Below the pieces are notes generated by a model. It saw only the letters and a program-made list of their open reading frames with translations, did no database searches and was not told where the DNA came from. A stretch of 64,000 nt of DNA, from NCBI RefSeq assembly GCF_003696215.1, contig NZ_RFFG01000032.1, positions 24,301 through 88,300 on the forward strand, given 5' to 3'. The translations under genes were made by a program, and so were the position numbers. Source of the DNA: Actinomadura harenae (GTDB lineage: Bacteria > Actinomycetota > Actinomycetes > Streptosporangiales > Streptosporangiaceae). Shown piece after piece: positions 7,784 through 16,474 of this stretch. Numbering within the stretch: the first letter of the stretch is position 1; the number at the start of each line of letters is the position of its first letter.

Positions 7784-8385
7784 TCACGGTGCTGCTCGCG
7801 GACGACGAGCACCTCATCCGGGGTGCGGTCGCCGCGCTGCTCGGCCTGGAGGGCGACCTCGCGGTGGTCGCGGAGGTGGGCCGTGGGGACGAGGTCGCCG
7901 CCGCGGTCGCCGCCCACGACCCGGACGTGACGGTCCTCGACATCGACATGCCCGGCATGGACGGCCTGACCGTCGCCGAGCGGCTGGCCGAGGACGGCGC
8001 GCGCTGCGCGGTGTGCGTCCTGACCAGCTTCGCCCGCCCCGGGTACCTGCGCCGCGCCATGGCCGCCGGGGTGCGGGGCTTCGTCGCGAAGGACGCCCCG
8101 GCGGGCGAGCTGGCCGCCGCGATCCGCAAGGTCCACGGCGGCGGCCGCTACCTGGACGCCGAGCTCGCCGCGAGCGCGATGGCGGCCGGGGACAACCCGC
8201 TGACCGACCGCGAGCGCGAGATCCTCCGGCTGATCGGCGCGGGCACCGAGACCGCGCGCATCGCCGGGCTGCTGCACCTCGCCGAGGGCACCGTCCGCAA
8301 CTACCTGTCGACGGCGATGACCAAGCTGGGCGAGCCGAACCGCGTCGCCGCCGTCCGCGCCGCCCGCGAGATGGGCTGGATCTAG
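7780..8385 (+). CDS. LuxR/NarL-family response regulator
   Basis: This 201-residue regulator has a receiver domain (residues 1-120) with acidic pocket ADDE, phospho-acceptor Asp54 in VLDIDMPGMDG, switch Thr in VLTSF and Lys in FVAKDAP. A LuxR-type helix-turn-helix follows from about 138 to the end (LTDREREILRLI, then EGTVRNYLS). It is the DesR/LiaR-type partner of the kinase gene it overlaps. The likely target is the ABC exporter upstream, by analogy with similar clusters. Its TAG stop sits in the palindrome CTAG (8382-8385), which also supplies the stop of the esterase gene on the other strand. Confidence 0.94.
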   Translation: MITVLLADDEHLIRGAVAALLGLEGDLAVVAEVGRGDEVAAAVAAHDPDVTVLDIDMPGMDGLTVAERLAEDGARCAVCVLTSFARPGYLRRAMAAGVRGFVAKDAPAGELAAAIRKVHGGGRYLDAELAASAMAAGDNPLTDREREILRLIGAGTETARIAGLLHLAEGTVRNYLSTAMTKLGEPNRVAAVRAAREMGWI

Positions 8386-9815
8386 CCGAGGCCGAGGGCG
8401 TCCATCCAGATGGGCAGGGACGGCGCGACCGGCGCCGGCCCATCGGTGATCTCGTCGTCCCAGACGCGCGCGATCCGGGTGGACGGCTCGTACCGGGCCC
8501 AGCCCGGGTCACCGGACGCGGCGAACGACGTCCACGCCTTCCGGACGGCGTCCGACAGCGCGTCGAACCCGTCCGGGACGGGTGTTCCGAGGTGCCGGGC
8601 GGCGAAGCGCGAGTCGGGGAGGCCGAACACGAACGGGACGTCGATGGAGTGCCGGTTGAGGCCCGCCGGGCTGCGCCAGGCGAAGTCGAACAGCCACGTC
8701 CGCCCGCCCGCCGCGGCGTGGGCCTCGGCGACGAGCGTGGTCGGCATCCGGAACATCGCGTCCGAGAGCAGCTCGACGGTCAGGTCGACGTCGCCGAGCC
8801 GCGGATACGCCTCCCGGTACCGCCTCGCACCGGCCGCGCCGACCTTCACCGCGCCGGACACCGTCTCGGGCGTGAGCTCCGGCGGCACCGGCGACGACAG
8901 GAACGCGCGCGCCTCCTCGTGGACGAACCCGCAGACCAGGTCGACGTCGGCGGCGTCCGCGATCCGCGACCAGGGCGGCCCGGTGACCAGGTCGCCGTCG
9001 ATGACCGGCGCGAACGCCGTGACGGGCCGCGTGACCGGGTCGACCGGCGCGTCCTGGACGGCGAGGACGGCCTCCGGGGGCAGCGTCGCGAACCCGTCCC
9101 ACGTCGGCTCGACCCCGGCCGCGTCCGCGATGGTCCGGGTGATCCCGGACGCCTCGCCGGGGGAGAGGTACCCGTCCGGGACGCTGTGCGCGATCGCGCG
9201 CCGGAACAGTCCGCGCGCCGCGGGCGCCCCGCTCAGCAGCACGATCGACGCCGCCCCCGCGGACTGCCCGAACACCGTGACCCGGTCCGGGTCGCCGCCG
9301 AACGCGGCGATGTCCCCCCGCACCCACTCCAGCGCGGCGATCTGGTCGCGCAGGCCCCGGTTGTCCGGGACGCCGGGCAGGTGGCCGAAGCCCTCGAACC
9401 CGGTCCGGTAGTCGAACGTCACGACGACCACGCCCGCCCGCGCGATCCGCGACGCGTCGTAGTGCGGCATCGGGCTCGCGCCGATCCGCCACGCGCCGCC
9501 GTAGAACCACACCATCACGGGCAGCCCGGACCCGCCCGCGTCGGGCGTCCAGACGTTGACGTTGAGGCAGTCGAGGCCGTCCCCGGGACGCCAGATCGGC
9601 GGCGCGGACGGCGCGGCCGCGAGCTGCGGCGGGGGAGTGCCGAACCGGGTCGCGTCGCGCACGCCGTCCCACGGCTCGGCGGGGACGGGCGGCCGGAACC
9701 GCCGTGCGCCGTCCGGCGCGGCCGCGTACGGGACGCCCCGGAAGATCGCCAGCCCGTCGGTCCCGGTTCCGCGCACCACACCCCGGTCGGTCCGCGCGAG
9801 CACGTTCTCGGTCAC
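8382..9815 (-). CDS. Type B carboxylesterase
   Basis: This 477-residue protein belongs to the carboxylesterase/lipase (COesterase) family of alpha/beta hydrolases. The EDCLNVNVW-type landmark is present as LDCLNVNVWTP at 81-91. The oxyanion region is WFYGGAW. The nucleophile is Ser185 in FGQSAGAAS; most family members have G-E-S-A-G here. The acid and histidine residues lie in the C-terminal half but cannot be assigned with certainty. There is no signal peptide, so it should act in the cytoplasm on ester substrates. The GTG start at 9815 gives VTENVLARTDRGVVRG, the normal first strand of the family. It converges on the response regulator gene with a shared CTAG. Confidence 0.9.
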   Translation of the reverse strand: MTENVLARTDRGVVRGTGTDGLAIFRGVPYAAAPDGARRFRPPVPAEPWDGVRDATRFGTPPPQLAAAPSAPPIWRPGDGLDCLNVNVWTPDAGGSGLPVMVWFYGGAWRIGASPMPHYDASRIARAGVVVVTFDYRTGFEGFGHLPGVPDNRGLRDQIAALEWVRGDIAAFGGDPDRVTVFGQSAGAASIVLLSGAPAARGLFRRAIAHSVPDGYLSPGEASGITRTIADAAGVEPTWDGFATLPPEAVLAVQDAPVDPVTRPVTAFAPVIDGDLVTGPPWSRIADAADVDLVCGFVHEEARAFLSSPVPPELTPETVSGAVKVGAAGARRYREAYPRLGDVDLTVELLSDAMFRMPTTLVAEAHAAAGGRTWLFDFAWRSPAGLNRHSIDVPFVFGLPDSRFAARHLGTPVPDGFDALSDAVRKAWTSFAASGDPGWARYEPSTRIARVWDDEITDGPAPVAPSLPIWMDALGLG

Positions 9816-9970
9816 GTGTCCCGACGCTACCGGGCCCACCGCACACGGCGCGCACACACCGTGCACGCGCCGCGCACTGGCCGTTTCATGACACTTTCTC
9901 CCGATGCCACGGGCCCGGCGAAGATCACCGATACGCTGACCCGGTTTCCGCACCGGGAGGACGACACCAC

Positions 9971-10942
9971 ATGCCGCGCCGCACCGCGATCCTGGCCGCC
10001 ACCGGCACCCTGGCCCTGGCCGCCGCGCTCGCCCCGTCCACCCCGGCCGCCGCGACCCCGGCAGCGGCGTCCTCGGCAGCGGCGTCCCCGGCCGCGTTCC
10101 AGGCACAGGCGTCCCCCGCGGCGGCCGCCCTCCCGGCCGTCGGGCCGTGGCAGGCGACCGGATCGTCCCTGGTCAGCAGCCTGTTCCAGAACCAGGGCCT
10201 CGCGACGGTCCGCGCGTTCGGCGGCGACCACCTCTGGTACACCGGCAACGTCGTCGCGCCGGACGCGCAGCTCAAGGGCTGGAACCACGTCGGCGACCCG
10301 GACTACTCGCACGGCTACGTCGTGGAGCCGTACCAGTCGGGAGCGGCGTCCCCGACGTCCAAGATGTTCCGCGTGTACGACACCGCGAACGGGTTCCGGT
10401 CGTCCGACTTCGTGCACCGGCTGGCCCCGGGCGAGGCGATGAACAACTCGTTCGCCGCCGTCAGCCGGGACGGCCGGTGGCTCGTGTCCGGCGAGTGGGA
10501 GACCGAGGACCGGCTGCTCGTCACCCCGATGCCCATGGTCAACGAGGCCGCGACCGACCCGGCGAAGGACCTTCCCCTCACCGGGCGCGTCGTCCTCGAC
10601 AAGCCCGTCCGCGACGTCCAGGGCTGCGTCTTCACCACCGCGACCCGCCTGGTCTGCTCGTCGGACGACGGGAACGGCACGGTCGACGGCGTCGTCCGCC
10701 CGCTGCTCCAGGTCGACCTCGCCCACGCCCCGGACGGCCGGGACGTCGCGGGCCACGTGACCGCGCTCGGCCCGCTGCCCATGGAGAGCGCCTGCGAGCC
10801 GGACGCCCAGCACGCGTTCGAGGCCGAGGGGCTCGACTACGACGCGGCCACGGGCGTCCTGCGCGTCGAGGTCGTCCAGCCCGGCCTCTGCATCCCGCTG
10901 ACGACCGTGTGGGAGTTCAAGAGCCGTACCGTGGGGGCGTGA
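9971..10942 (+). CDS. Secreted protein of unknown function
   Basis: I do not recognise this 323-residue protein. It starts MPRRTAILAATGTLALAAALA, a Sec signal peptide, followed by an Ala/Pro/Ser-rich stretch to about residue 50. The mature part is rich in Gly-Asp-Asp, Trp and Tyr, with segments such as FGGDHLWYTGN, FAAVSRDGRWLVSGEW and DGVVRPLLQVDL that look like beta-propeller or beta-sheet repeats. It has four cysteines in the C-terminal half. GGGAGG lies 10 bases before the ATG. Its stop overlaps the GTG start of the next gene (GTGA at 10939-10942), so the secreted protein and the membrane-anchored hydrolase are translationally coupled. Confidence 0.75.
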   Translation: MPRRTAILAATGTLALAAALAPSTPAAATPAAASSAAASPAAFQAQASPAAAALPAVGPWQATGSSLVSSLFQNQGLATVRAFGGDHLWYTGNVVAPDAQLKGWNHVGDPDYSHGYVVEPYQSGAASPTSKMFRVYDTANGFRSSDFVHRLAPGEAMNNSFAAVSRDGRWLVSGEWETEDRLLVTPMPMVNEAATDPAKDLPLTGRVVLDKPVRDVQGCVFTTATRLVCSSDDGNGTVDGVVRPLLQVDLAHAPDGRDVAGHVTALGPLPMESACEPDAQHAFEAEGLDYDAATGVLRVEVVQPGLCIPLTTVWEFKSRTVGA

Positions 10943-11919
10943 CCGACCAAAGCCCCGAAAATCCCCCGGAACCGAGGACGAGACTACGGAGGTGGTCGCG
11001 CCGGACGCTGCTCGTCCTGGTGACCCTCTGGGGCCTGGTGACGGCGGCGTCCATGGTGGTCGTCCTGTCGACGGAGACGCGCGCCGCGGTCCCCGCCGGG
11101 TTGTCGTACGTGCAGGCCGGGGACGTGCGGACGCGGTACCGGGAGTGGGGGAGCGGCGGGAGCCCGGTCGTCCTGGTGCACGGCGCGTTCGAGTCCGCGG
11201 ACGCCTGGACCCCGACGGCCGAGATCCTCGGACGCACCCACCGCGTCCTCGCGATCGACCTCACCGGCGACGGGTACAGCCAGCGCAGACCCCCGTACAA
11301 CGCCGCGCATCTGGCCGACCAGGTGAACGCCTTCATCGCGGCGATGCACCTGTCCAAGCCCGTGATCGTCGGGCATTCCAGCGGCGCGGCGGTCGTCGCG
11401 GAGGCGGCGCTGCGGCGTCCGGACGCGATCGGCGGCCTCCTGCTCCTCGACGGGGACGCCCTGCTCACCGGCGCCGGCCAGAAGAGCCCCCTCCCGTACC
11501 TGTTCATCGACCCCTACCGGACGGCCCTCCTGCGCCTGGGCGTCCGCTCCGACTGGCTCGTCCGCACCGCCTACGCGCGCGCGTGCGGGCCGCGCTGCCC
11601 GCGCCTGGACGCCCAGGGCGTCGACCAGTGGCGGCGTCCGTTCATGGTGCCGGGAGCGGAGAAGGCCGTCTGGGCGATGCTCCGCGAAGGCGTCGTCGGC
11701 ATCCCGACCTCGCGGCTCGAGCGGCTCCGCACCCTGAACATGCCGAAGTCCGTGGTCTTCGGCGCGGACGACTTCGTGTTCAGCAGGTCCACGCCCGCCG
11801 AGACCGCCGCCCGCATCGGCGCCCCGCCGCCCACGCTCATCCCGCGCGCCCAGCACATGGCCTTCGTGTCCGATCCCGGTGTCGTCGCGTCCACGATCGA
11901 CGCCCTGACCCGCCGCTGA
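10939..11919 (+). CDS. Membrane-anchored alpha/beta hydrolase
   Basis: This 326-residue protein has a basic N-terminus and one membrane helix at about residues 22-44, then an alpha/beta-hydrolase domain. The oxyanion strand is VVLVHGAF (77-84), the nucleophile elbow is GHSSG with Ser147, the acid is in FGADDF near 275, and the catalytic His is in RAQHMAF near 303. The anchor places the domain outside the membrane. The family covers esterases, dehalogenases and haloperoxidase-like enzymes, and the substrate is not evident. The GTG start overlaps the stop of the secreted protein gene, so the two probably work together. Confidence 0.87.
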   Translation: MTDQSPENPPEPRTRLRRWSRRTLLVLVTLWGLVTAASMVVVLSTETRAAVPAGLSYVQAGDVRTRYREWGSGGSPVVLVHGAFESADAWTPTAEILGRTHRVLAIDLTGDGYSQRRPPYNAAHLADQVNAFIAAMHLSKPVIVGHSSGAAVVAEAALRRPDAIGGLLLLDGDALLTGAGQKSPLPYLFIDPYRTALLRLGVRSDWLVRTAYARACGPRCPRLDAQGVDQWRRPFMVPGAEKAVWAMLREGVVGIPTSRLERLRTLNMPKSVVFGADDFVFSRSTPAETAARIGAPPPTLIPRAQHMAFVSDPGVVASTIDALTRR

Positions 11920-11961
11920 ACGAGTCGCTGAACGGGTCGCCGGACGGGCATGGCCGCGGTC

Positions 11962-11995
11962 GGCCGCCGGTCCGGGACGTCCCGTCCCGGCGGCC
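11962..11995. terminator. Hairpin after the hydrolase gene
   Basis: GGCCGCCGG (11962-11970) pairs perfectly with CCGGCGGCC (11987-11995). The intervening GGGAC and GTCCC can extend the fold. There is no T-tract. It ends seven bases before the aminotransferase -10 box. Confidence 0.5.
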
Positions 11996-12001
11996 GCCGG
12001 T

Positions 12002-12007
12002 TAGAGT
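12002..12007 (+). promoter_or_regulatory. -10 box of a leaderless promoter (aminotransferase)
   Basis: TAGAGT lies 6 bases before the ATG at 12014. No Shine-Dalgarno sequence is present, so a leaderless transcript is likely. Confidence 0.55.
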
Positions 12008-12013
12008 TCCGGG

Positions 12014-13180
12014 ATGAGTGAGCCACTGGTCCGCCGGATGCGCGAGTTCGGCGAGACGATCTTCGCGGAGATGTCGGCGCTGGCGGTCCGGACCGGCGCG
12101 ATCAACCTCGGGCAGGGCTTCCCGGACGAGTCCGGCCCCGAGGCGATGCTCCGGCACGCCGCCGACGCGATCCTCGCCGGGGACAACCAGTACCCGCCGG
12201 GTCCGGGCGTCCCGGAACTGCGGGAGGCGGTCGCCGGGCAGCGCCGCGCCCGGTACGGGCTGGAGTACGACCCGGCGACCGAGGTGTTCGTGACCGTCGG
12301 CGCGACCGAGGGCATCGCCGCCGCGCTGCTCGGCCTGGCCGAGCCCGGCGACGAGGTGATCGTCTTCGAGCCGTACTACGACTCCTACGCGGCGATGATC
12401 GCGATGGCCGGCGCCGTCCGCCGGACGGTGACCCTCCGCCCCGACCAGGGCCGGTTCACCTTCGACCCGGACGAGCTGCGCGCCGCCGTCACCCCGCGCA
12501 CGAAGCTGATCATGGTGAACTCGCCGCACAACCCGACCGGGACGGTGTTCACCCGCGCCGAGCTGGAGGAGATCGCGGCGGTCTGCCGCGAGCACGACCT
12601 CGTCGCGATCACCGACGAGGTGTACGAGTACCTGACCTTCGACGACGTCGAGCACATCAGCCTCGCCACGCTCCCGGGCATGCGCGAGCGGACGGTCGTC
12701 ATCTCGTCCACCGGCAAGACGTTCTCGGTGACCGGGTGGAAGACCGGCTGGGTGTGCGCGCCCGCGCCGTTCGTGAACGCCGTCCGGACGGTCGCGCAGT
12801 TCGTCACGTTCACCGCCAGCGCGCCCTACCAGCGCGCGACCGCGTACGCGCTCCGCGAGGAGGGCGCGTGGGTGGAGAACCTGCGCAAGTCGCTCCAGTC
12901 CAAGCGGGACCGCCTGATCAGCGGTTTGGAGGCGGCCGGGTTCGCGACGCTGCGCCCGCAGGGCACCTACTTCGTGCAGGCCGACATCCGCCCGCTCGGC
13001 TTCGCGGACGGCCTGGAACTGGCCCGCGCGCTGCCCGAGCGCGCCGGAGTCGTCGCGATCCCGACGCAGGTGTTCTACGACCACGCGGAGGCCGGGGCGC
13101 ACTTCGTCCGGTTCGCGTTCTGCAAACGCGAGGACGTCATCGACGCCGCCGTCGAACGCCTCCACCGCCTCGCCCGCTGA
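12014..13180 (+). CDS. PLP-dependent aminotransferase, class I/II
   Basis: This 388-residue fold-type I aminotransferase shows INLGQGFPDESGP near the start, the NPHNPTG-type motif as VNSPHNPTGTVF, ITDEVYEYLTFD with the cofactor-binding Asp and Tyr, and the Schiff-base Lys235 in SSTGKTFSVTGWKTGW. A C-terminal Arg in HFVRFAFCK binds the substrate carboxylate. The GQGFPD and GKTFSVTGWK segments match the kynurenine/glutamine transaminase and DapC-like branch. It may therefore act as N-succinyldiaminopimelate or glutamine transaminase, but the substrate is not fixed by sequence. The gene stands alone. Confidence 0.92.
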   Translation: MSEPLVRRMREFGETIFAEMSALAVRTGAINLGQGFPDESGPEAMLRHAADAILAGDNQYPPGPGVPELREAVAGQRRARYGLEYDPATEVFVTVGATEGIAAALLGLAEPGDEVIVFEPYYDSYAAMIAMAGAVRRTVTLRPDQGRFTFDPDELRAAVTPRTKLIMVNSPHNPTGTVFTRAELEEIAAVCREHDLVAITDEVYEYLTFDDVEHISLATLPGMRERTVVISSTGKTFSVTGWKTGWVCAPAPFVNAVRTVAQFVTFTASAPYQRATAYALREEGAWVENLRKSLQSKRDRLISGLEAAGFATLRPQGTYFVQADIRPLGFADGLELARALPERAGVVAIPTQVFYDHAEAGAHFVRFAFCKREDVIDAAVERLHRLAR

Positions 13181-13276
13181 CGCGCCGGCGCCGGGTCTCT
13201 TGATCTTCGATGGATGCGCATTTACGCTCGGGATGCTTGCGAAACGCTCACTATCGAGCATTCCTGTGAGGTGTCC

Positions 13277-15415
13277 GTGTCGCGTGACTCCCGACGCGCC
13301 CGTCCCGTCAGCCGCCGCAGAACAAGCACCGCAGTGGTCACCGCCGCCCTTCTGGCGGTGCCGCTGACCGCCGCGACCACCCCGTCCGCCCAAGCCGCCC
13401 CCGCCCCCGCTCCCGCCAGGAGCGGCGAGCCCGCCCCCGCCCCCGCCGCGGCGACGGCGGTGACCGTCCACCAGAACGACCGGACGGTCACCGTCGCCAC
13501 CCGCGGCTACGAGATCGACATCGCCCGCGGCCCCTTCGCGATCACCACCCGCCGCGCGGGGAGGACCGTCCTCGCGACCGCCGCGTCCGGCGCGTTCGAC
13601 CTCACCCGAGCGGACGGCACGCACCTCACGCCGACCGCCGTCCGCACCGCCACCTGGGCGGACGGCGCGCTCGACCTCGCCGTCGCGACGTCCGACCCGG
13701 CCGCGACCCTGACCGTGAAGATCACCCCGGAGTCCGACCGGTACCGCGTCCTGACCGGTGTGACGGGCGCGACGGCCACCGCGTCCGCGCTGCGCCTGGA
13801 CATGGCGTCCGGCGGCCACTGGTACGGCCACGGCGAGGCGAAGACCGACGCCGAGGGCGAGCCCGACACCCGCCAGCCCTGGCCCCTGGACGCCGCGACC
13901 GGCAAGGAGCAGGTCGACGACACCACGTTCGGCCCGGCGTCGTACCTGATGACCGAGCCGTTCTGGTTCACCGCGACGTCCGCCGGGCTGTACGTCAGGA
14001 CCAACGACCTCATGCACGTGTCGCTGGGCCGCGTCCACGCGGGCGTCGCCGACTTCGAGGTCACCGGCACCGCGAACCTGGACGCGACGGTCTTCGTCGA
14101 GCGCACCCCGCGCGCCGTCTACCTGGACTACGTGGGCATCGCCGGGAAGCCCCAGAGCATCGGCGCGGCCCCCGCGCAGTTCGAGAAGCCGCTCTGGAAC
14201 TCGTGGGCGCAGTTCTACTCGACCGTCGACCAGCAGGGCTTCCTCGACTACGCGCGCTCCCTGCACGACGCGGGCGTCCTCGGCCACACCATGCAGCTCG
14301 ACGACGGCTGGATGACGCACTACGGCGACTACACGTGGAACTCCAAGTTCCCCGATCCCAAGGGCATGTCCGACCAGATCCACGCCATGGGCTACGACTT
14401 CGGCGTCTGGATCACCCAGTGGATCAACCTGGACGCCGACAACTACCAGGTCGCCAAGGACAAGGGCTACCTCCTGAAGTCCAAGGACGACCCGTCGCTG
14501 CCCTGCACGGTCACCTGGTGGAACGGCAAGGCCGGGCTCATCGACCTCGGCAACCCCGACGCCTACAGGTGGTACGAGGACCAGCTCAGGAGACTCCAGG
14601 CCGACTACGGCGTGGACGGCTTCAAGTTCGACACCCGCTTCTTCGACGAGCGGTGCGCCGCGTCCAACGGGCTCGACGCCGCCGCCTACCGGAGGCTCGG
14701 CGCCGAGCTCGCCCGGCAGTTCGACCTCCAGGGCGCGGGCATCCGCGTGCACTGGACGGGCGCGCAGAAGTACGGCTTCGTCACCCGCACCGTCGACAAG
14801 GGCACCGACTGGGCCTCGCTCAACGCGGCCGTGAAGCAGAACCTCGCCGTCTCCGTCATCGGCTACCCGTTCGTCGCGACCGACATGGTCGGCGGCTCGG
14901 ACAGCATGCCGCCGCCGTCGAACGAGGTCCTGGTCCGCTGGGCGCAGGCCGCCGCCGTCATGCCGATCGAGTACGCGTCGACGTCGCCGCTGAAGGTCTA
15001 CGACTTCGTGAACAGGACCTGGGTCACCTACCCGCCCGAGGTCGGACGCGCCTACGCCGCCGCGACCCGGCTGCACGCCGCGCTCGCCCCCTACATCCGC
15101 GACCAGGCCGCCCGCGCCGTCCGGACGGGCGAACCGATCATGAAGCCGCTGTTCTTCCGGCACCCGGACGACCCGAAGGCGTACACGGTCGCCGACGAAT
15201 GGCTGCTCGGCGACTCGCTGCTCGCCGCGCCCGTCCTCGCGTCCGGGACGAGCCGGGACGTGCACCTGCCGCCCGGCGCCTGGTACGACGTCGTCCGGCA
15301 CCGCGCCGTGAACGGCGGTGACCTGCGCGGATACAGGGCCGACCTGGGCACCGTGCCGCTGTTCGTCCGGCTCGGCGCCCCCGACACCCCGCGCCTGCTG
15401 AAGGTCCTCAGGTAG
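13277..15415 (+). CDS. Secreted glycoside hydrolase, family 31
   Basis: This protein of about 712 residues has a Sec-type signal peptide ending near AQA. A beta-sandwich domain follows, then a GH31 barrel. The catalytic nucleophile is the Asp in DGFKFD (about residue 452) and the likely acid/base is the Asp in TDMVGGSD (about 536). The C-terminal beta domains (LLGDSLLAAPVL, LPPGAWYD) are typical. The WNSWAQFYSTVDQ segment places it near the bacterial relatives of the MYORG/alpha-galactosidase-like branch rather than classic alpha-glucosidases; this is an inference. An ATG at 13214 is also in frame, but GTG at 13277 has GAGG five bases away and starts directly at the signal peptide. Confidence 0.88.
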   Translation: MSRDSRRARPVSRRRTSTAVVTAALLAVPLTAATTPSAQAAPAPAPARSGEPAPAPAAATAVTVHQNDRTVTVATRGYEIDIARGPFAITTRRAGRTVLATAASGAFDLTRADGTHLTPTAVRTATWADGALDLAVATSDPAATLTVKITPESDRYRVLTGVTGATATASALRLDMASGGHWYGHGEAKTDAEGEPDTRQPWPLDAATGKEQVDDTTFGPASYLMTEPFWFTATSAGLYVRTNDLMHVSLGRVHAGVADFEVTGTANLDATVFVERTPRAVYLDYVGIAGKPQSIGAAPAQFEKPLWNSWAQFYSTVDQQGFLDYARSLHDAGVLGHTMQLDDGWMTHYGDYTWNSKFPDPKGMSDQIHAMGYDFGVWITQWINLDADNYQVAKDKGYLLKSKDDPSLPCTVTWWNGKAGLIDLGNPDAYRWYEDQLRRLQADYGVDGFKFDTRFFDERCAASNGLDAAAYRRLGAELARQFDLQGAGIRVHWTGAQKYGFVTRTVDKGTDWASLNAAVKQNLAVSVIGYPFVATDMVGGSDSMPPPSNEVLVRWAQAAAVMPIEYASTSPLKVYDFVNRTWVTYPPEVGRAYAAATRLHAALAPYIRDQAARAVRTGEPIMKPLFFRHPDDPKAYTVADEWLLGDSLLAAPVLASGTSRDVHLPPGAWYDVVRHRAVNGGDLRGYRADLGTVPLFVRLGAPDTPRLLKVLR

Positions 15416-16319
15416 AGCGGACGGGCAGCCCGGTCCACGCGGACACCGCCGAGGCGACCGCGTGGGCCGAGGTGTCGGTGTACCGGTCGTCGAACGTCAG
15501 GGGGGTGCCGTACGCGCTCGCCGACCGCTGCGCGTTCCGCGCGTACGTGCCGGAGAGACCGGCGACGAACCGCTCCGGCGCGTCCACGGTCAACGCGAGG
15601 ACGTACGAGCCGCCGCTCCCGCCCCGCCCGTTCAGGGGGACGACGCTGATCCCGGTGATCCGCTCCCACGGCACGGTCGTCTTCCAGAAACCGACCGTCA
15701 CCCCGCTCTCGGAGAGCGTCATGATCGGGTTGACCTTCCGCGCGCGCACGACCACCCACAACAGCAACAGCAGGATGACCCCGGCGGCCCCCTCGCACAC
15801 GACGGTCGCCGACATACCGCCCTTGAGAGCCGCCATGACCGCGCCGACCAGCGCCAGCACCAGCGCGATCGCCCCGAACCGGACGACGACCCGGCCCAGC
15901 ACGAGCCGCACGTCCAGCCGCTCGCCCCGCCGCGGCGCCACGGCCACGGGAGCGGAGTCCGGCGCGCTGCTCGCGTTCAGCGTGAGGATCCGGCTGAACG
16001 CGATCATCCGCCCGCGCCCCCACGCGAACAACGCCAGCACGACCGGGACGGAGACCACGGCCGCGACCACCGCCGTCGACGTCCCGCCGACCACGCCCAC
16101 CGAGCGCAGCACCCCGAGCAGCGTCCCGAGGACGACGACGTGGACGGCCAGCGCCGTCCAGATCCGCCGCCGGACCCGCCCCAGCTCCATCCGGGCGAAG
16201 TTCACCGCGATCCACTGCGCCTCGGGCTCGCTCGTCCGCCCCGTCCTGATGATCTGCACGCGGAGGGACGGGGAGAGCGCGCGCCAGCGTGCGCGCAGCT
16301 CGGATGCCTGGTCGGACAC
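15408..16319 (-). CDS. Integral membrane protein, unknown function
   Basis: This protein of about 303 residues is not recognised. It has a soluble start, two hydrophobic segments near residues 60-105, two more near 150-200, and a C-terminal globular part. That part (MTLSESGVTVGFWKTTVPWERITGI) resembles the PH-like fold found in many actinobacterial membrane proteins. The GTG at 16319 is preferred because GGAG lies six bases upstream. A TTG at 16331 is possible but lacks a ribosome site. Its stop overlaps the 3' end of the GH31 gene by eight bases, tail to tail. It is divergent from the SseB-like gene across a dyad-rich region. Confidence 0.75.
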   Translation of the reverse strand: MSDQASELRARWRALSPSLRVQIIRTGRTSEPEAQWIAVNFARMELGRVRRRIWTALAVHVVVLGTLLGVLRSVGVVGGTSTAVVAAVVSVPVVLALFAWGRGRMIAFSRILTLNASSAPDSAPVAVAPRRGERLDVRLVLGRVVVRFGAIALVLALVGAVMAALKGGMSATVVCEGAAGVILLLLLWVVVRARKVNPIMTLSESGVTVGFWKTTVPWERITGISVVPLNGRGGSGGSYVLALTVDAPERFVAGLSGTYARNAQRSASAYGTPLTFDDRYTDTSAHAVASAVSAWTGLPVRST

Positions 16320-16370
16320 AAGGTGCTCCAAGGGGTCGACGGACTCCGGTCCCCGTCCGGGCGCGGAATT

Positions 16371-16419
16371 ACATCACACCCCCTGATCGGCGGGCGAACG
16401 TGATGTGACGCCCGTCACG
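16371..16419. promoter_or_regulatory. Dyads including a CRP-like site in a divergent promoter region
   Basis: ACATCAC (16371-16377) pairs with GTGATGT (16400-16406). Overlapping this, TGTGA-N6-TCACG (16404-16419) differs at one base from the CRP/FNR-family consensus TGTGA-N6-TCACA and contains the perfect palindrome GTGACG-CC-CGTCAC. Both sit between the divergent membrane-protein and SseB-like genes. Confidence 0.5.
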
Positions 16420-16461
16420 GGACGTGCGGGACCCCCGTCCCGAGGTGACCACCGGACGCAG

Positions 16462-16467
16462 TAACCT
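16462..16467 (+). promoter_or_regulatory. -10 box of a leaderless promoter (SseB-like gene)
   Basis: TAACCT lies 7 bases before the GTG at 16475. There is no ribosome site before that GTG. Confidence 0.5.
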
Positions 16468-16474
16468 TCCTGCC

